From Terriglobus saanensis SP1PR4 (GTDB lineage Bacteria > Acidobacteriota > Terriglobia > Terriglobales > Acidobacteriaceae), in contig NC_014963.1 in assembly GCF_000179915.2 (NCBI RefSeq), positions 930,001 to 994,000 on the forward strand: DNA of 64,000 nt. Direction: 5' to 3'. Positions 26,612-35,688 of this stretch are shown one piece after another. Each line of letters opens with the position of its first letter. Position 1 is the stretch's first letter. Both the position numbers and the translations under genes were made by a program. The notes under the pieces are model-generated. The model made no database searches. It saw nothing but the letters and a program-made list of their open reading frames with translations, and had not been told where the DNA came from.

Positions 26612-27846
26612 ATCTGCTTGCGCAGAGGATAGATGCCTAACTTCCCGGAGCACAGATAGCTTGCCACGCACGCAATCGCAGCGAAGCAGCCTGGGACAGG
26701 CCCAAAGAGTTCAAAGGCCATGATGGTGGACGCAATGGGCGTCTTGGCTGCTCCCGCAAACACCGCCACGAAGCCCATCCCCGCCAGCAGGGAAGCGGGT
26801 AAAGGAAGAACGGCGGAGAGCGCGTTGCCCATCGTCGCTCCGATGAAGAAGAGCGGCGTGACCTCTCCGCCTTTAAATCCAAGTCCAAGCGTGACGACGG
26901 TGAAGATCGTCTTCCATGCAAAGTCCGCGCGCGGCAGGACATGGTGAAACGCATCCACGATGACGGGCACCCCGAGGCCGATGTACCGCGTCGTTCCCAT
27001 CGTAAACACCGCCGTTGCAATGATCACACCACCGATGGCGGGCCGCAGCGGACCAAAGCGTACAAGCTTTTTCGACCACGAAGACAGGTGATGCACGCCA
27101 TAGGAAAAGATCAGGGCCATCAAGCCGAAGAGTGCTCCCGCGAGGACGGAAGCAAGCACTGTCCTGGGCGTAAAGCCTGCGAGCGCATCCACGCGGTAGA
27201 TGGTGTGATGTACGCGCCACGCGCGTGTGACGATGTCTCCAACGACAGCTGCTATGAGGCAGGGCCCCAGGGCGGGCGTGAGCAGGCGGGCAACGCCGAG
27301 GACCTCCATACCAAAGACGAAGCCCGCGAGGGGCGTTCCAAAGACCGAGCCAAAGCCCGCGCTCAGACCCGCCATCAGTAACAGCCGTCTCTGCGAACCA
27401 TCCAGGCCCAACGGCTGCGTGAGCTGGTCGGCGAGGGATGCTCCCGTTTGCAGCGCCGTTCCTTCGCGACCTGCGGAGCCACCAAAGAGATGCGTGAGAA
27501 AGGTGCCAAGCAGGATCAGCGGAGTCATGCGCAGCGAGATTGTTTCCTGCGGATCGTGGATCTCTTCGAGGATGAGCGCATTGCCTCCTTCCACTTTGCT
27601 TCCGAAGTGACGATAGAGCAGGCCCACTGAAAAGCCCGCTACAGGAAGCAGAGCGATCAACCAGCGATGCGCTTCTCTCGTTTTCGTAGCGAAATCGAGC
27701 GAGACGAGCAGAAACGCAGAAGCCGTTCCTGCAAGTGCTCCGATCACCGCAGAGATGCCGATCCAGCGCAGACCGGTGCCGAGATGAAAGGCATGTTTCC
27801 ATGTGAAATGCGGTGTGGTGGGGCGGGTAGATAAACCTTCGGGCAC
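26608..27846 (-). CDS. CLC-family transporter, probably fluoride/proton antiporter (CLC-F)
   Basis: A 412-aa polytopic membrane protein with CLC signatures [13 protein letters not shown] and [15 protein letters not shown]. At the site where chloride-selective CLCs have GSGIP it has GGNALI, similar to the GNNLI-type replacement of the fluoride-specific CLC-F clade. A fluoride riboswitch directly upstream supports F- export as the function. The start is GTG 27846 with AGGAGG 4 nt before it; that site can pair with the riboswitch 3' part. Activity would expel cytoplasmic fluoride using the proton gradient. Confidence 0.88.
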   Translation of the reverse strand: MPEGLSTRPTTPHFTWKHAFHLGTGLRWIGISAVIGALAGTASAFLLVSLDFATKTREAHRWLIALLPVAGFSVGLLYRHFGSKVEGGNALILEEIHDPQETISLRMTPLILLGTFLTHLFGGSAGREGTALQTGASLADQLTQPLGLDGSQRRLLLMAGLSAGFGSVFGTPLAGFVFGMEVLGVARLLTPALGPCLIAAVVGDIVTRAWRVHHTIYRVDALAGFTPRTVLASVLAGALFGLMALIFSYGVHHLSSWSKKLVRFGPLRPAIGGVIIATAVFTMGTTRYIGLGVPVIVDAFHHVLPRADFAWKTIFTVVTLGLGFKGGEVTPLFFIGATMGNALSAVLPLPASLLAGMGFVAVFAGAAKTPIASTIMAFELFGPVPGCFAAIACVASYLCSGKLGIYPLRKQI

Positions 27847-27850
27847 ACTT

Positions 27851-27926
27851 CCTCCTACGTTGTCTCGTAGGAGTCATCAGCTCCGCGCATACAGCGCGTG
27901 CGGTTAGTGGCGGAACCCCATCGCCC
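27851..27926 (-). promoter_or_regulatory. Fluoride (crcB-type) riboswitch with translational expression platform
   Basis: Read on the minus strand from 27926: GGGCGATGGGGTTCCGCC, then ACTAACCGC, a variable GC hairpin (acgcgctgtatgcgcgg) and the conserved end GCTGATGACTCCTAC at about 27867. These blocks and their order match the fluoride riboswitch consensus. The terminal CTCCTAC is the exact inverse complement of GTAGGAG at 27852-27858, which contains the Shine-Dalgarno of the CLC gene, so ligand-dependent masking of the ribosome site is the likely mechanism. Confidence 0.93.
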
Positions 27927-27965
27927 AGGTTGTTCTCTTGAAAGTAGCATCGCAGCGCACCGAAA

Positions 27966-28292
27966 TCAACGCGCTGGCTCTGACCCATCAGGCAGTTTGA
28001 TAAAGATTTCGTTGTCGTACTGCCGAATCTCGTACAGCACCAGAGGCGGGTCACCCGCGATCTCAGGGCATCCATCGGTGATGTCGAAGCGCCATGCATG
28101 ATACGGACAGACGACCTTGGTGCCGTCCAGATGCCCGCTCGACAGCGGCGCTTTCTGGTGTGGGCAATCGTTATCAAAGGCGAACATGCCGCCCGCGTGC
28201 CGTGCCACGCAGATCTCCAGCGCGCCGCCACGAAATGCCTTCATCTCGTTCTCCGGCGGGAGTTCGTGCGCGTTACACAACTTGACGATCAT
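27966..28292 (-). CDS. Rieske-type [2Fe-2S] ferredoxin
   Basis: A 108-aa soluble protein. CPHQKAPLSSG and CPYHAWRFD supply the Cys-x-His and Cys-x2-His ligands of a Rieske cluster. It resembles the small NirD or dioxygenase-ferredoxin group, which carries electrons to oxygenases or nitrite reductase large subunits. No oxygenase or nirB gene lies next to it. It is on the same strand as, and 40 nt upstream of, the fluoride riboswitch, so read-through into the CLC gene is possible. Confidence 0.9.
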   Translation of the reverse strand: MIVKLCNAHELPPENEMKAFRGGALEICVARHAGGMFAFDNDCPHQKAPLSSGHLDGTKVVCPYHAWRFDITDGCPEIAGDPPLVLYEIRQYDNEIFIKLPDGSEPAR

Positions 28293-28352
28293 GACTTCAT
28301 CCTAACGGCTACTGAAGCTGGAAGGGCATACAAGGGCTCGCGATAAGTGTGT

Positions 28353-29603
28353 TCAAGACGACTTATTAAGCCGATGCCAGAGGGGCCGCAGCTTGCGGTT
28401 CCAGTACATGATCAGGCCTGTGACGGCCAGCAGAACCGGTACAAGACCGACCACGACCCAGAGGATCTTCACCGCAATCCCAAGCCAGCCCTCACCGCCG
28501 AACGAACCGAAGTGCACCGTGAAGAAGTACTGGATCACGCGCAGTCCCAGCATCTGCTGCGTGGTATCTGCCTTGCCCAATACTTCCCCTGTATGCGGAT
28601 CGAGCGAGACACGTACGAGTTGGGAGTAGGGAAGCGATCCGTTGTAGTAGCCCGTTACGCTGAAGGGAACGCCGGGTCTGCCGGGAAGGTATAGGTAATT
28701 CGGCGGAGCGTTTTGAGGAAGTGCTCTTCGCGCTGCGGCGATCACCTGGTCCACGGTCATGGCAGGAGCGGAGCTTGGCGCAGGCTTTCGGTCCGGCGCT
28801 TCCATCTGGGCCAGGGCCTTGGCCGGGCTGCCTCCTGTGGCTAGCACAGTGATCCGGCTCATGGCTGCAGGGAAGGCAAAGTACAGACCTGTAAACGTAA
28901 CGGCCAGGAGCGCCGCGCAACTCCAGAAGCCCACGACCGAGTGAAGATCCCAATTCAGGCGCTTCCAGTTGATTCTCTTGCGACCGTGCAGCCGAAGCAC
29001 CATGGCTCCCGCCCAACGCTGCACACCGGGCCACCAAACCACGAGCCCAGAGAGGCACAGCACAAGCAAACCGACGGACATCCATCCACTGATCTGCAGA
29101 CCGAGCTTTCCTAAGAGCAGATAGAAGTGAAGATTGCTGATCCAGCCGAGCACGCCGTCATAACGCATGCGATCCAGAAGGACTACGCCTGTGTAGGGGT
29201 TGAAGCTCGCCATGCGATAGTTCGAGTTCGGCGCGCCGGTCTTCTGACGCATCAGGACCGTAGTGGCTTCGCCTGTCTTGTCGAAGTCCTTCAGACCGGA
29301 AGCGACCCACCCGGGTCTGCTGGCTTCGATGGTTCGTATCGATTGCTCCAGCGTGACCGTCTGCGACACAGGAACGATGCGATAGACCTGCGCTTCGGTG
29401 GCGTGTTCGATCTCTCCCTTGAAGACAAGGGCCGATCCGCTCAGACCGATGACGACGCAGTAAAGGGCGACAATCACGCCCATCCACAGGTGTATCTGGA
29501 AGATCGCGCGTCGCAGCCAGACTCTCTGAGGCGACCGCAACCAGTTTGCTTTCCTGGTTACAGCCGCCACGTGCTTTCCCGGATTGGCCACAGCAGATTC
29601 CAT
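28353..29603 (-). CDS. PepSY-associated transmembrane protein
   Basis: A 416-aa membrane protein with four main helices: residues ~35-60 (HLWMGVIVALYCVVIGLSGS), ~165-190, ~210-235 and ~375-400. Two PepSY-type extracytoplasmic regions lie between. This is the PepSY_TM layout of the FoxB/PiuB type inner-membrane proteins that reduce or release iron from siderophores. It lies 20 nt downstream of a TonB-receptor gene on the same strand, supporting an uptake-linked role; the metal or ligand is not proven. Confidence 0.87.
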   Translation of the reverse strand: MESAVANPGKHVAAVTRKANWLRSPQRVWLRRAIFQIHLWMGVIVALYCVVIGLSGSALVFKGEIEHATEAQVYRIVPVSQTVTLEQSIRTIEASRPGWVASGLKDFDKTGEATTVLMRQKTGAPNSNYRMASFNPYTGVVLLDRMRYDGVLGWISNLHFYLLLGKLGLQISGWMSVGLLVLCLSGLVVWWPGVQRWAGAMVLRLHGRKRINWKRLNWDLHSVVGFWSCAALLAVTFTGLYFAFPAAMSRITVLATGGSPAKALAQMEAPDRKPAPSSAPAMTVDQVIAAARRALPQNAPPNYLYLPGRPGVPFSVTGYYNGSLPYSQLVRVSLDPHTGEVLGKADTTQQMLGLRVIQYFFTVHFGSFGGEGWLGIAVKILWVVVGLVPVLLAVTGLIMYWNRKLRPLWHRLNKSS

Positions 29604-29623
29604 GCGAGGTTCTTTCCTTCAGG

Positions 29624-32600
29624 TTAGAAATGCAGCTTCATGGAAACCTGCATGGAGCGTGGACCGCCAACTTGATACAACGAGGCCAGACCACCGAGTT
29701 GATTGTTGAGCGTGTTGGATGCCTGTCCGAACAGGTCCGCACCGACCGAAAGGGAGTTGCGCACGCTGCCATAGATCGGATGGTTCAGAACGTTATAGGC
29801 CTCGGCGCGAAACTGAACGCCTACCCGCTTCGTGAAGGGGAAGTCGCGACGCAGAGTGAGATCAGCCTGCACGGCTCCAAAACCACGCGCAGAGTTGCGT
29901 CCCGCGTTTCCATCCACACCAGCTACAGTCGTGGTCGAGAACGCGTTGAAGTTGATCGCACGTCCGCCAGGATATTGGTTGCCATAGAGGTAAAGAGGCG
30001 CTATCGCAACGCGGTCCGGATGATAGGCCACGTTCGCACCGGAGCTGGCATCGATGGTCTGCGCCTGCAGGATATCGACCGGCAATGCCGAACGTGCGGA
30101 GATGCGTGCATCCATCGACCAGTGCTTCAGCGTGTACGCCACGAAGGAGTTGTTATAGCGCCCCGGGATGTCATAGCTCACGGCAGCCTGGAAGTTATTC
30201 CGGATGTCATAGTCAGAGACAGAGCGACGCAGTTGATAGACGGTGAAGTTCGACGTCGCATCATCCATCGCGTGGGACCATGTGTACGCTACAAGGACCT
30301 GCAATCCCTTGGAGAGCTTGCGGTCGAAGCGTACCTGAAGCGAGTTGTAGTCCGAGCCTGAGGTGTTCGTGGTGACGTACAGTCCCTTGCCTGCGCTGAA
30401 CGCTGTGTTTCCCAGAGCTTCGGGATGATAGAAACGCTGCGCCAGTAGACGACGTCCGGCGGAGGCTACGTAGTTGATCGTCAGAGACTGGCTTGTGCCC
30501 AGCGCTTGTTCTACTGCGACGTTCCACTGACCGGTATAGGGCAGCTTGAGGTCGGGAGCGTAGGCGTAGATAGGAGCGTTATACGGAGCATTCGCATTGG
30601 GTGTGGGAGCAGACTGGACCTGTGCAAGTGTCGCGGGGAAGGGAGCGGTGTAGCTCGCGAATCCGGTTGTTCCGATGCCGTAGTAGCCTTGTGCGCTTAG
30701 CGCCTGGCCGGTGTCGTAGAACAATCCACCGCCCGCGCGCAATACCGTTTCTCGACCCGGTGTGCGGTACAGCTGATAGGCCATTCCAATACGAGGTGCA
30801 ACGTTACCGTAAGTCGTCTTCCACAACGAGGTGCCCTTGGCCGCGGCCTGCGTGGTCGCCAGATTCGAGATCTGGTTCACCGTGTAGGGCGTGTTCCCGT
30901 TGGCATCGTTCGGTGCGGGATTCACATCCCACCGTACGCCTGCCGAAACGCTGAGCCGGTCACTCACTTTCCATTCGTCCTGAAGGAAGGCCGAGAAATT
31001 CTTCGATACGGCCTTCATGTTCACGTTCTGCGTGTACACGTAGAGGCCGTCGGGTGTGTTGGTCATCACCGCCTCCGGGGTGTAGAAGAAGGCAACCTCC
31101 CACAGTGGCGGCAGCTTTTCGCTCGTGACAAGTCGGCGATAGTCGATGCCGAACTTCAGGTTATGACGTGCAACCGTCTTGGTCAGTGAATCCGTGATGT
31201 TCAGCTGCCGCTGACGATTCGATTGCGGTTCGAGCAGGTAATAGGGATACAGGCCGTAGAAGAGGAAGAACGTCATCCAGTCACCGTTGCCAAGGCCGGG
31301 GGCCGTGCTTACGCTCAGCGGACTTGCGCCGCCGAAGTTATCCAGATAGCGGTTCGACTTGTAGTCGTTGCCTGTGACGCCGATGCGGAATTCATTTGCG
31401 AGTGAAGGAGTGATGACGTTGCTTGCACCAAGGACCAGCGTCTTCACGTTACGGGTCGTGGCATTCACCTGTGCGAGGTTGCTGGCCTGCCGAGCTGAAC
31501 TTTGCGAGGGCACGTCGCTGTATCTTCCAAAGATCTTGAATCGATCGCCAAAGGAATGGTCGATGCGGATGCTGCTGGTATCCAGTCGGCTTGGAGCCGC
31601 GTAGCCAGCCGTGTAGTTCGCCAGGCCGTTGCCCAGGTCAGGATTATTACTTACAGGGAACGCGGAGAGAAATGGCCGCAGGGCCGCCGGTGCAGAAGCT
31701 CTCAGTGCATTGCTGGGCACCTGGTAGAGCGCTGCCGCCACGGGGCTCGTCAGTCGGAGGCCTTCATAGGAAAAGAAGAAGAAGGTCTTGTCGCGGCCGT
31801 TGTACACATGAGGAATGTGCAGATAGCCGCCGAGCGTTCCGCCGAAATCGTTTTGGCGCTCTGGAAGCTTTACCGTGTCGAAGATGTTCTTCGCATCGAG
31901 CGCATCGTTCCTCAGGAAGTCGAAGGCCGTGCCATGCCAGTCGTTCGTACCTGAGCGTGTGCTGAAGCTGAACTGTCCGCCGGGTGTCCGGCCATACTCT
32001 GCCGAATAGGAAGAAGTGCTCGCACGAAACTGCTCCAATGCGTCGATAGACACAATGCTCTGCGTCGTACCGAGAGCACTGCCCTGTGGCGTCGATCCAG
32101 AGAAGCCCGCGCCAGGATATCCGTCCGTCGAAACCGTCGCGCCGGTGTTCGCGCTGATGCCGTCGATCGTGTAGTAGTTTGATTCAGTGCGCTGTCCGTT
32201 CACGCTGATCTCGCCGCTCGATCCAGAGCCAGCGGAAGGAACAACAAGTGTTCCCGGAGCAAGGGTGATCAGGGACTGGAAACTTCGTCCGTTCAGCGGC
32301 ATGTTCTCCACAAACCGGCGGTCGATGACGGTACTCACGCTCGCGTCGGTGGTGTCGATGGTCTGGCCGCTGCCGTCGACGCTGACCTGTTCGCTCGCGG
32401 AACCAATGCCCAGCTGTACGTTCTGAGCAATCTTTCCGGCTACGTCCACGGTTACATCGCGAATGACCTCGGAACTGAATCCCGGTGCGGAGATGCGTAG
32501 GGTATAAACGCCTGGCTCCAGAGAGGGGATTGCATACAAACCCGTTTCGTTGCTATGGGTCCTGTAGGTTTTCTGTGTCTTCTGATTAACCAGCTCCACC

Positions 32601-32743
32601 TCGGCGTTGGCCACATTGGCCTTCGCTGAATCGGAGACGATTCCCGAAACCTGTGCGGTCTGGCCCCATGCCTTCAGGGAACCTCCAAACAACACCATTG
32701 CAACCGCAGTTCGGCCTAAAACAATATAAAAATGCTTCAGCAT
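29624..32743 (-). CDS. Oar-like TonB-dependent receptor with PepSY partner
   Basis: About 1,039 aa from ATG 32743, chosen because AAAGG precedes it and a signal peptide follows (GRTAVAMVLFGGSLKAWGQ). Residues ~27-110 are a carboxypeptidase-regulatory beta-sandwich (VSGIVSDSAKANVANAEVEL). The plug domain contains PLNGRSFQSLITLAPG and NGQRTESNYYTIDGI, then a beta-barrel ending in MQVSMKLHF with the terminal Phe required for outer-membrane insertion. No clear TonB box was seen. The PepSY protein downstream suggests a role in iron or siderophore uptake, by inference only. Confidence 0.88.
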   Translation of the reverse strand: MLKHFYIVLGRTAVAMVLFGGSLKAWGQTAQVSGIVSDSAKANVANAEVELVNQKTQKTYRTHSNETGLYAIPSLEPGVYTLRISAPGFSSEVIRDVTVDVAGKIAQNVQLGIGSASEQVSVDGSGQTIDTTDASVSTVIDRRFVENMPLNGRSFQSLITLAPGTLVVPSAGSGSSGEISVNGQRTESNYYTIDGISANTGATVSTDGYPGAGFSGSTPQGSALGTTQSIVSIDALEQFRASTSSYSAEYGRTPGGQFSFSTRSGTNDWHGTAFDFLRNDALDAKNIFDTVKLPERQNDFGGTLGGYLHIPHVYNGRDKTFFFFSYEGLRLTSPVAAALYQVPSNALRASAPAALRPFLSAFPVSNNPDLGNGLANYTAGYAAPSRLDTSSIRIDHSFGDRFKIFGRYSDVPSQSSARQASNLAQVNATTRNVKTLVLGASNVITPSLANEFRIGVTGNDYKSNRYLDNFGGASPLSVSTAPGLGNGDWMTFFLFYGLYPYYLLEPQSNRQRQLNITDSLTKTVARHNLKFGIDYRRLVTSEKLPPLWEVAFFYTPEAVMTNTPDGLYVYTQNVNMKAVSKNFSAFLQDEWKVSDRLSVSAGVRWDVNPAPNDANGNTPYTVNQISNLATTQAAAKGTSLWKTTYGNVAPRIGMAYQLYRTPGRETVLRAGGGLFYDTGQALSAQGYYGIGTTGFASYTAPFPATLAQVQSAPTPNANAPYNAPIYAYAPDLKLPYTGQWNVAVEQALGTSQSLTINYVASAGRRLLAQRFYHPEALGNTAFSAGKGLYVTTNTSGSDYNSLQVRFDRKLSKGLQVLVAYTWSHAMDDATSNFTVYQLRRSVSDYDIRNNFQAAVSYDIPGRYNNSFVAYTLKHWSMDARISARSALPVDILQAQTIDASSGANVAYHPDRVAIAPLYLYGNQYPGGRAINFNAFSTTTVAGVDGNAGRNSARGFGAVQADLTLRRDFPFTKRVGVQFRAEAYNVLNHPIYGSVRNSLSVGADLFGQASNTLNNQLGGLASLYQVGGPRSMQVSMKLHF

Positions 32744-32951
32744 GACTTGCCTTTCAAAATAGCAACCGTCTGCCGCAAGCATCTACAATGGACACTCGGC
32801 GGCCTAAGGGCTGTCGATCTGTGGGCCCCCTCGATGCTCCGCCAAAAGACTTCGCGGGGGTCCTTTCTGTTAATCCACTTTGTATGAATATACGACATGT
32901 TTAGTCTTAGTTAGGGTCGGACATGAATCGTTATGCATGCGGTGCCCACAA

Positions 32952-33002
32952 TTGACACGTCTTATCGGCGAAGATTAGTTTGGCCGCAACGTAATCGGTA
33001 AC
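32952..33002 (+). promoter_or_regulatory. Candidate promoter and LacI-type operator before the inositol region
   Basis: TTGACA at 32952-32957, 17 nt, then a weak TTAGTT at 32975-32980. Ten bases on lies GTAATCGGTAAC (32991-33002), close to the GTTANCGNTAAC palindrome used by many LacI/GntR-type regulators. A related site precedes the inositol oxygenase gene. The rest of the gap 32744-32990 holds no gene I can support. Confidence 0.45.
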
Positions 33003-33047
33003 GAAACAGGGAACTTATGCGTCCCACCACAGCTTCGTAGGGAGAAC

Positions 33048-33152
33048 ATGCGACCTTCAGAGACGGCGAAAGCCATCCTCACCGACATACACTTCTGGAT
33101 TCCGGTCGGGGTGCTCGCGCTCGGCCTGGCGCTCCTCGTTGCACTGCACTAA
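33048..33152 (+). CDS. 34-residue single-span membrane peptide
   Basis: ATG 33048 with AGGGAG 6 nt upstream opens a 35-codon frame ending at TAA 33152. The peptide has a polar start (MRPSETAKAILTDIHF) and one hydrophobic segment (WIPVGVLALGLALLVALH) that runs to the end, as in small membrane-anchored accessory subunits. The permease gene starts 26 nt downstream with its own ribosome site, so the two would be co-transcribed. It may be a small subunit of the permease; no family was recognised. Confidence 0.6.
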   Translation: MRPSETAKAILTDIHFWIPVGVLALGLALLVALH

Positions 33153-33178
33153 ATCAGCTTTACCAGAAGGAAACGAAC

Positions 33179-34477
33179 ATGGCGACGGCTCCACTTGCAA
33201 CACCTCCGCGCAAACTTCATACCGGATCTCTGCACGGCCTGGGTGTTCTCTGTGGCCTGACGGCAGGCGCCTGGCTGGGCGCCGCCGAAGCTCCGACGAA
33301 GCTGGTCAACGCGGGTTTTTCCCCTTTTGCGATTTCACTGTGCATGGTGGCAGGCGTCTTCACTGCGCGCTGGACCTTTCCCACTCTTTTAAAAGGAACA
33401 ACGTATGTCTTCGCGGACCTGATGCAAAAGAAGCACCTCGTGGTCTGGGCGATTCTTGCCGGTGCGCTCTGGGCCGTAGCGAACACACTCACCGTCTTCG
33501 CGATTCGCGACGTGGGTCTTGCCGTTGCGTTCCCAATGTGGAACACGAATGCGCTCGTCGGTTTATTTTGGGGACGCATTCTCTTCCGCGAACTCGACGG
33601 AGCAGATCGGAAGACGATCGGCAAGGTCATCCTTGGCTCGATATGCATTGTGGTCGCGGCGATCATGCTCGGCTTCAGCACTATTCACGGCGGTGTTACG
33701 GCGACGGGACACAATGCGGTTGGTGGCGTACTCGCAGCCATTGGCGCCAGTTTGATGTGGGGAACGATGTATGTTCCTTATCGCAAGGCGTACCTGAGCG
33801 GTATGAATCCTCTCTCTTTCGTTACGGCCTTCACCGTAGGCGAATTGTTGACGATGTTCATCCTGACGTGGACGCTCGACGGTGGCCGTAAATCCTCCGT
33901 TTTTCAACTCGCACGCAGTGGGCAGTATCTCTTCTGGCTCTTCCTGGGTGGATTCGTCTGGGTGATCGGGGATCTGTTTCAGCAGTTTGCTGCAAAATAT
34001 TTGGGGATTGGCCGCGGCATTCCTCTCTCCAACACGAACCAGCTCTGGGGGCTCGCCTGGGGCGCTCTCGTCTTTGGCGAACTCGCGACGGCGGATATTA
34101 AGCACAAGCTACTGGTTCTCGGCGGATCGACGATCATGATCCTCGGTGCGCTTGCGATCAGTACCGCGAAAGCATCCGCGGGAGAACATGTATCGAAAAA
34201 CGAGGCCTTGGAGCGGGAGTGTATTCGCTACGGCCTCAGTTATCAGCAAGTGTTAGCAGCACAGAGTGGAGAGGAGTTCGACCGCACGGAGAAGCGTCGC
34301 TGGTGGGATGTCGCCATCGTTCTTGCCGCCACCGGCGTCTTCATCTGGTTAGGGATGCGGGCCGTCGTTCCGCCGCTCGCGATGAATATGCGCTGGATGG
34401 CTGGGCTGCTTATCATCCTTCTTGTGAGTCTTGTGGGCTGTGGTTGGCGTCTCTTCAAGCAGACACGCTTTTCCTAG
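33179..34477 (+). CDS. GRP/DMT-type sugar permease, possibly for myo-inositol
   Basis: A 432-aa membrane protein with about ten hydrophobic helices in two similar halves: LWAVANTLTVFAIRDVGLAV and FPMWNTNALVGLFWGRILFR in the first, GIPLSNTNQLWGLAWGALVF in the second. The repeated N-T-N motif and layout fit the glucose/ribose porter branch of the drug/metabolite transporter superfamily, proton-coupled sugar uptake. A soluble stretch of ~55 residues (SAGEHVSKNEALERECIRYG) precedes the last two helices. Neighbouring inositol oxygenase suggests inositol as substrate. RhaT was considered, but sequence patterns do not fit. Confidence 0.8.
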   Translation: MATAPLATPPRKLHTGSLHGLGVLCGLTAGAWLGAAEAPTKLVNAGFSPFAISLCMVAGVFTARWTFPTLLKGTTYVFADLMQKKHLVVWAILAGALWAVANTLTVFAIRDVGLAVAFPMWNTNALVGLFWGRILFRELDGADRKTIGKVILGSICIVVAAIMLGFSTIHGGVTATGHNAVGGVLAAIGASLMWGTMYVPYRKAYLSGMNPLSFVTAFTVGELLTMFILTWTLDGGRKSSVFQLARSGQYLFWLFLGGFVWVIGDLFQQFAAKYLGIGRGIPLSNTNQLWGLAWGALVFGELATADIKHKLLVLGGSTIMILGALAISTAKASAGEHVSKNEALERECIRYGLSYQQVLAAQSGEEFDRTEKRRWWDVAIVLAATGVFIWLGMRAVVPPLAMNMRWMAGLLIILLVSLVGCGWRLFKQTRFS

Positions 34478-34488
34478 TAACTTTCGTC

Positions 34489-34499
34489 GTTACGTTAAC
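34489..34499. promoter_or_regulatory. Candidate LacI-type site before the regulator gene
   Basis: GTTACGTTAAC resembles the sites at 32991 and 35627 but has a central spacing one base shorter. It lies 67 nt before the TTG start of the LacI gene, a place that would suit autoregulation. Confidence 0.3.
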
Positions 34500-34566
34500 G
34501 AAGATTTCCCATACACTTGCTCAATTGCGCTTTTCAGGAAATTAGCACGGGGGTTGCGAAACAAGA

Positions 34567-35583
34567 TTGGCCATTCGTCTCAAGGATATTGCTCGCGACC
34601 TGAACGTCTCCACCGTCACCGTCTCCAAGGTGTTACGCGGTAACTCGGATATCAGCGAAAAAACCCGCGCCCGTGTCCTTAAGCGCATGCAGGAGCTGAA
34701 CTATCAGCCGAACATGCTCGCCCGCGGGCTGGCCAGCGGGCGGACCTACACGGTAGGCCTCGTCGTTCCGGACCTCGTCCATCCTTTTTTTGCGGAGTTC
34801 GCCAAATCCCTTTCCGCCGTGCTGCGCGAAAGCCACCGCGCCCTGATTCTGGCTTCCTCCGAAGAAAACGCCGAAATCGAACAGCAGGAGATTCGTACCC
34901 TCCTCAGCCGCAGCATCGATGTGCTTCTCATCGCCTCATGCCAGCCAAAGCTCAAAAACTTCTACGAGTTGGGCGACGAACGAACGCCGTATCTTCTGAT
35001 CGACCGCAATTTCCCCTACCTGGCGGCACATTTTGTCGGTTCTGATGACTACAAGGCCGGTCAGCTGGCTACGCAGCATCTGGTGGATCTGGGACGGAAG
35101 CGGATCGCGCATATCGGTGGCCGGGGCATGAGTCCCTCGCTCGACCGTCTGCGCGGCTACCGCGACGCTCTGACCCAGAGCGGTCTGGAAGTGGCAGATA
35201 AGTACATTATTCAACGCGAAAAGTTTGAGGAAACAGGCGATATCGCCGGATATCAGGCGATGAAGGAGCTTCTCAAGCTCAAGCCTCGCCCCGATGCCGT
35301 CTTTTGCTACAACGACATGACGGCCATCGGTGCGATGGATGCCACGATGGAAGCCGGCCTTCGCATTCCGCAAGACATCGCTTTTGTCGGTTGCGGCAAC
35401 CTCCGCTATGCCAAGTACCTCAAGATGCCGCTTAGCTCCATCGACCACTCCACCGAGAAGCTGGGAGCGAAGGCTGGGGAACTGGCTTTGGAGCTCACGA
35501 AAACGCCGGATTTGACTCCCTCCAGCATTCTGATCGAGCCGAAGCTGGTCCTGCGCGAATCCACGGTCGGCGCAAAGGCCTGA
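34567..35583 (+). CDS. LacI-family transcriptional regulator
   Basis: A 338-aa regulator. The helix-turn-helix is at the very N-terminus (IRLKDIARDLNVSTVTVSKV), which forces the TTG start at 34567; the hinge helix is NYQPNMLARGLASG. The rest is a periplasmic-binding-protein-like sensor domain with YTVGLVVPDLVHPFFAEFAK, LIDRNFPYLAAHFVGSDD and GVSPSLDRLRGY-like segment. It should bind sugar-like ligands and release DNA. It lies between the permease and inositol oxygenase genes, and related palindromes precede both, so it probably controls both. The ligand could be inositol or a breakdown product. Confidence 0.9.
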   Translation: MAIRLKDIARDLNVSTVTVSKVLRGNSDISEKTRARVLKRMQELNYQPNMLARGLASGRTYTVGLVVPDLVHPFFAEFAKSLSAVLRESHRALILASSEENAEIEQQEIRTLLSRSIDVLLIASCQPKLKNFYELGDERTPYLLIDRNFPYLAAHFVGSDDYKAGQLATQHLVDLGRKRIAHIGGRGMSPSLDRLRGYRDALTQSGLEVADKYIIQREKFEETGDIAGYQAMKELLKLKPRPDAVFCYNDMTAIGAMDATMEAGLRIPQDIAFVGCGNLRYAKYLKMPLSSIDHSTEKLGAKAGELALELTKTPDLTPSSILIEPKLVLRESTVGAKA

Positions 35584-35598
35584 GCTAGAAGCTTTTGC

Positions 35599-35638
35599 TT
35601 GCCATGTTTTGTTCAATTGCCTTATAGTAACCGCTAAC
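35599..35638 (+). promoter_or_regulatory. Candidate promoter with overlapping LacI-type operator for inositol oxygenase
   Basis: TTGCCA at 35599-35604, 18 nt, then TATAGT at 35623-35628. GTAACCGCTAAC (35627-35638) overlaps the -10 end and differs from the palindrome GTTANCGNTAAC at one position. This arrangement suits repression by the LacI protein encoded just upstream. Confidence 0.5.
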
Positions 35639-35688
35639 GAAATGGTTGATCGCTCGCACCTTAAGCGCGATAGCCACAGGGAGCGACT

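Noticed and set aside
26873-28231. A 452-residue minus-strand frame
   Set aside because: Out of frame with the CLC and Rieske genes and running straight through the fluoride riboswitch; no motif.
33179-34477. Naming the permease RhaT because a rhamnose mutarotase gene is in the window
   Set aside because: The mutarotase is 8 kb away on the other strand and the sequence patterns (repeated NTN motifs) fit GRP-type porters better than RhaT.
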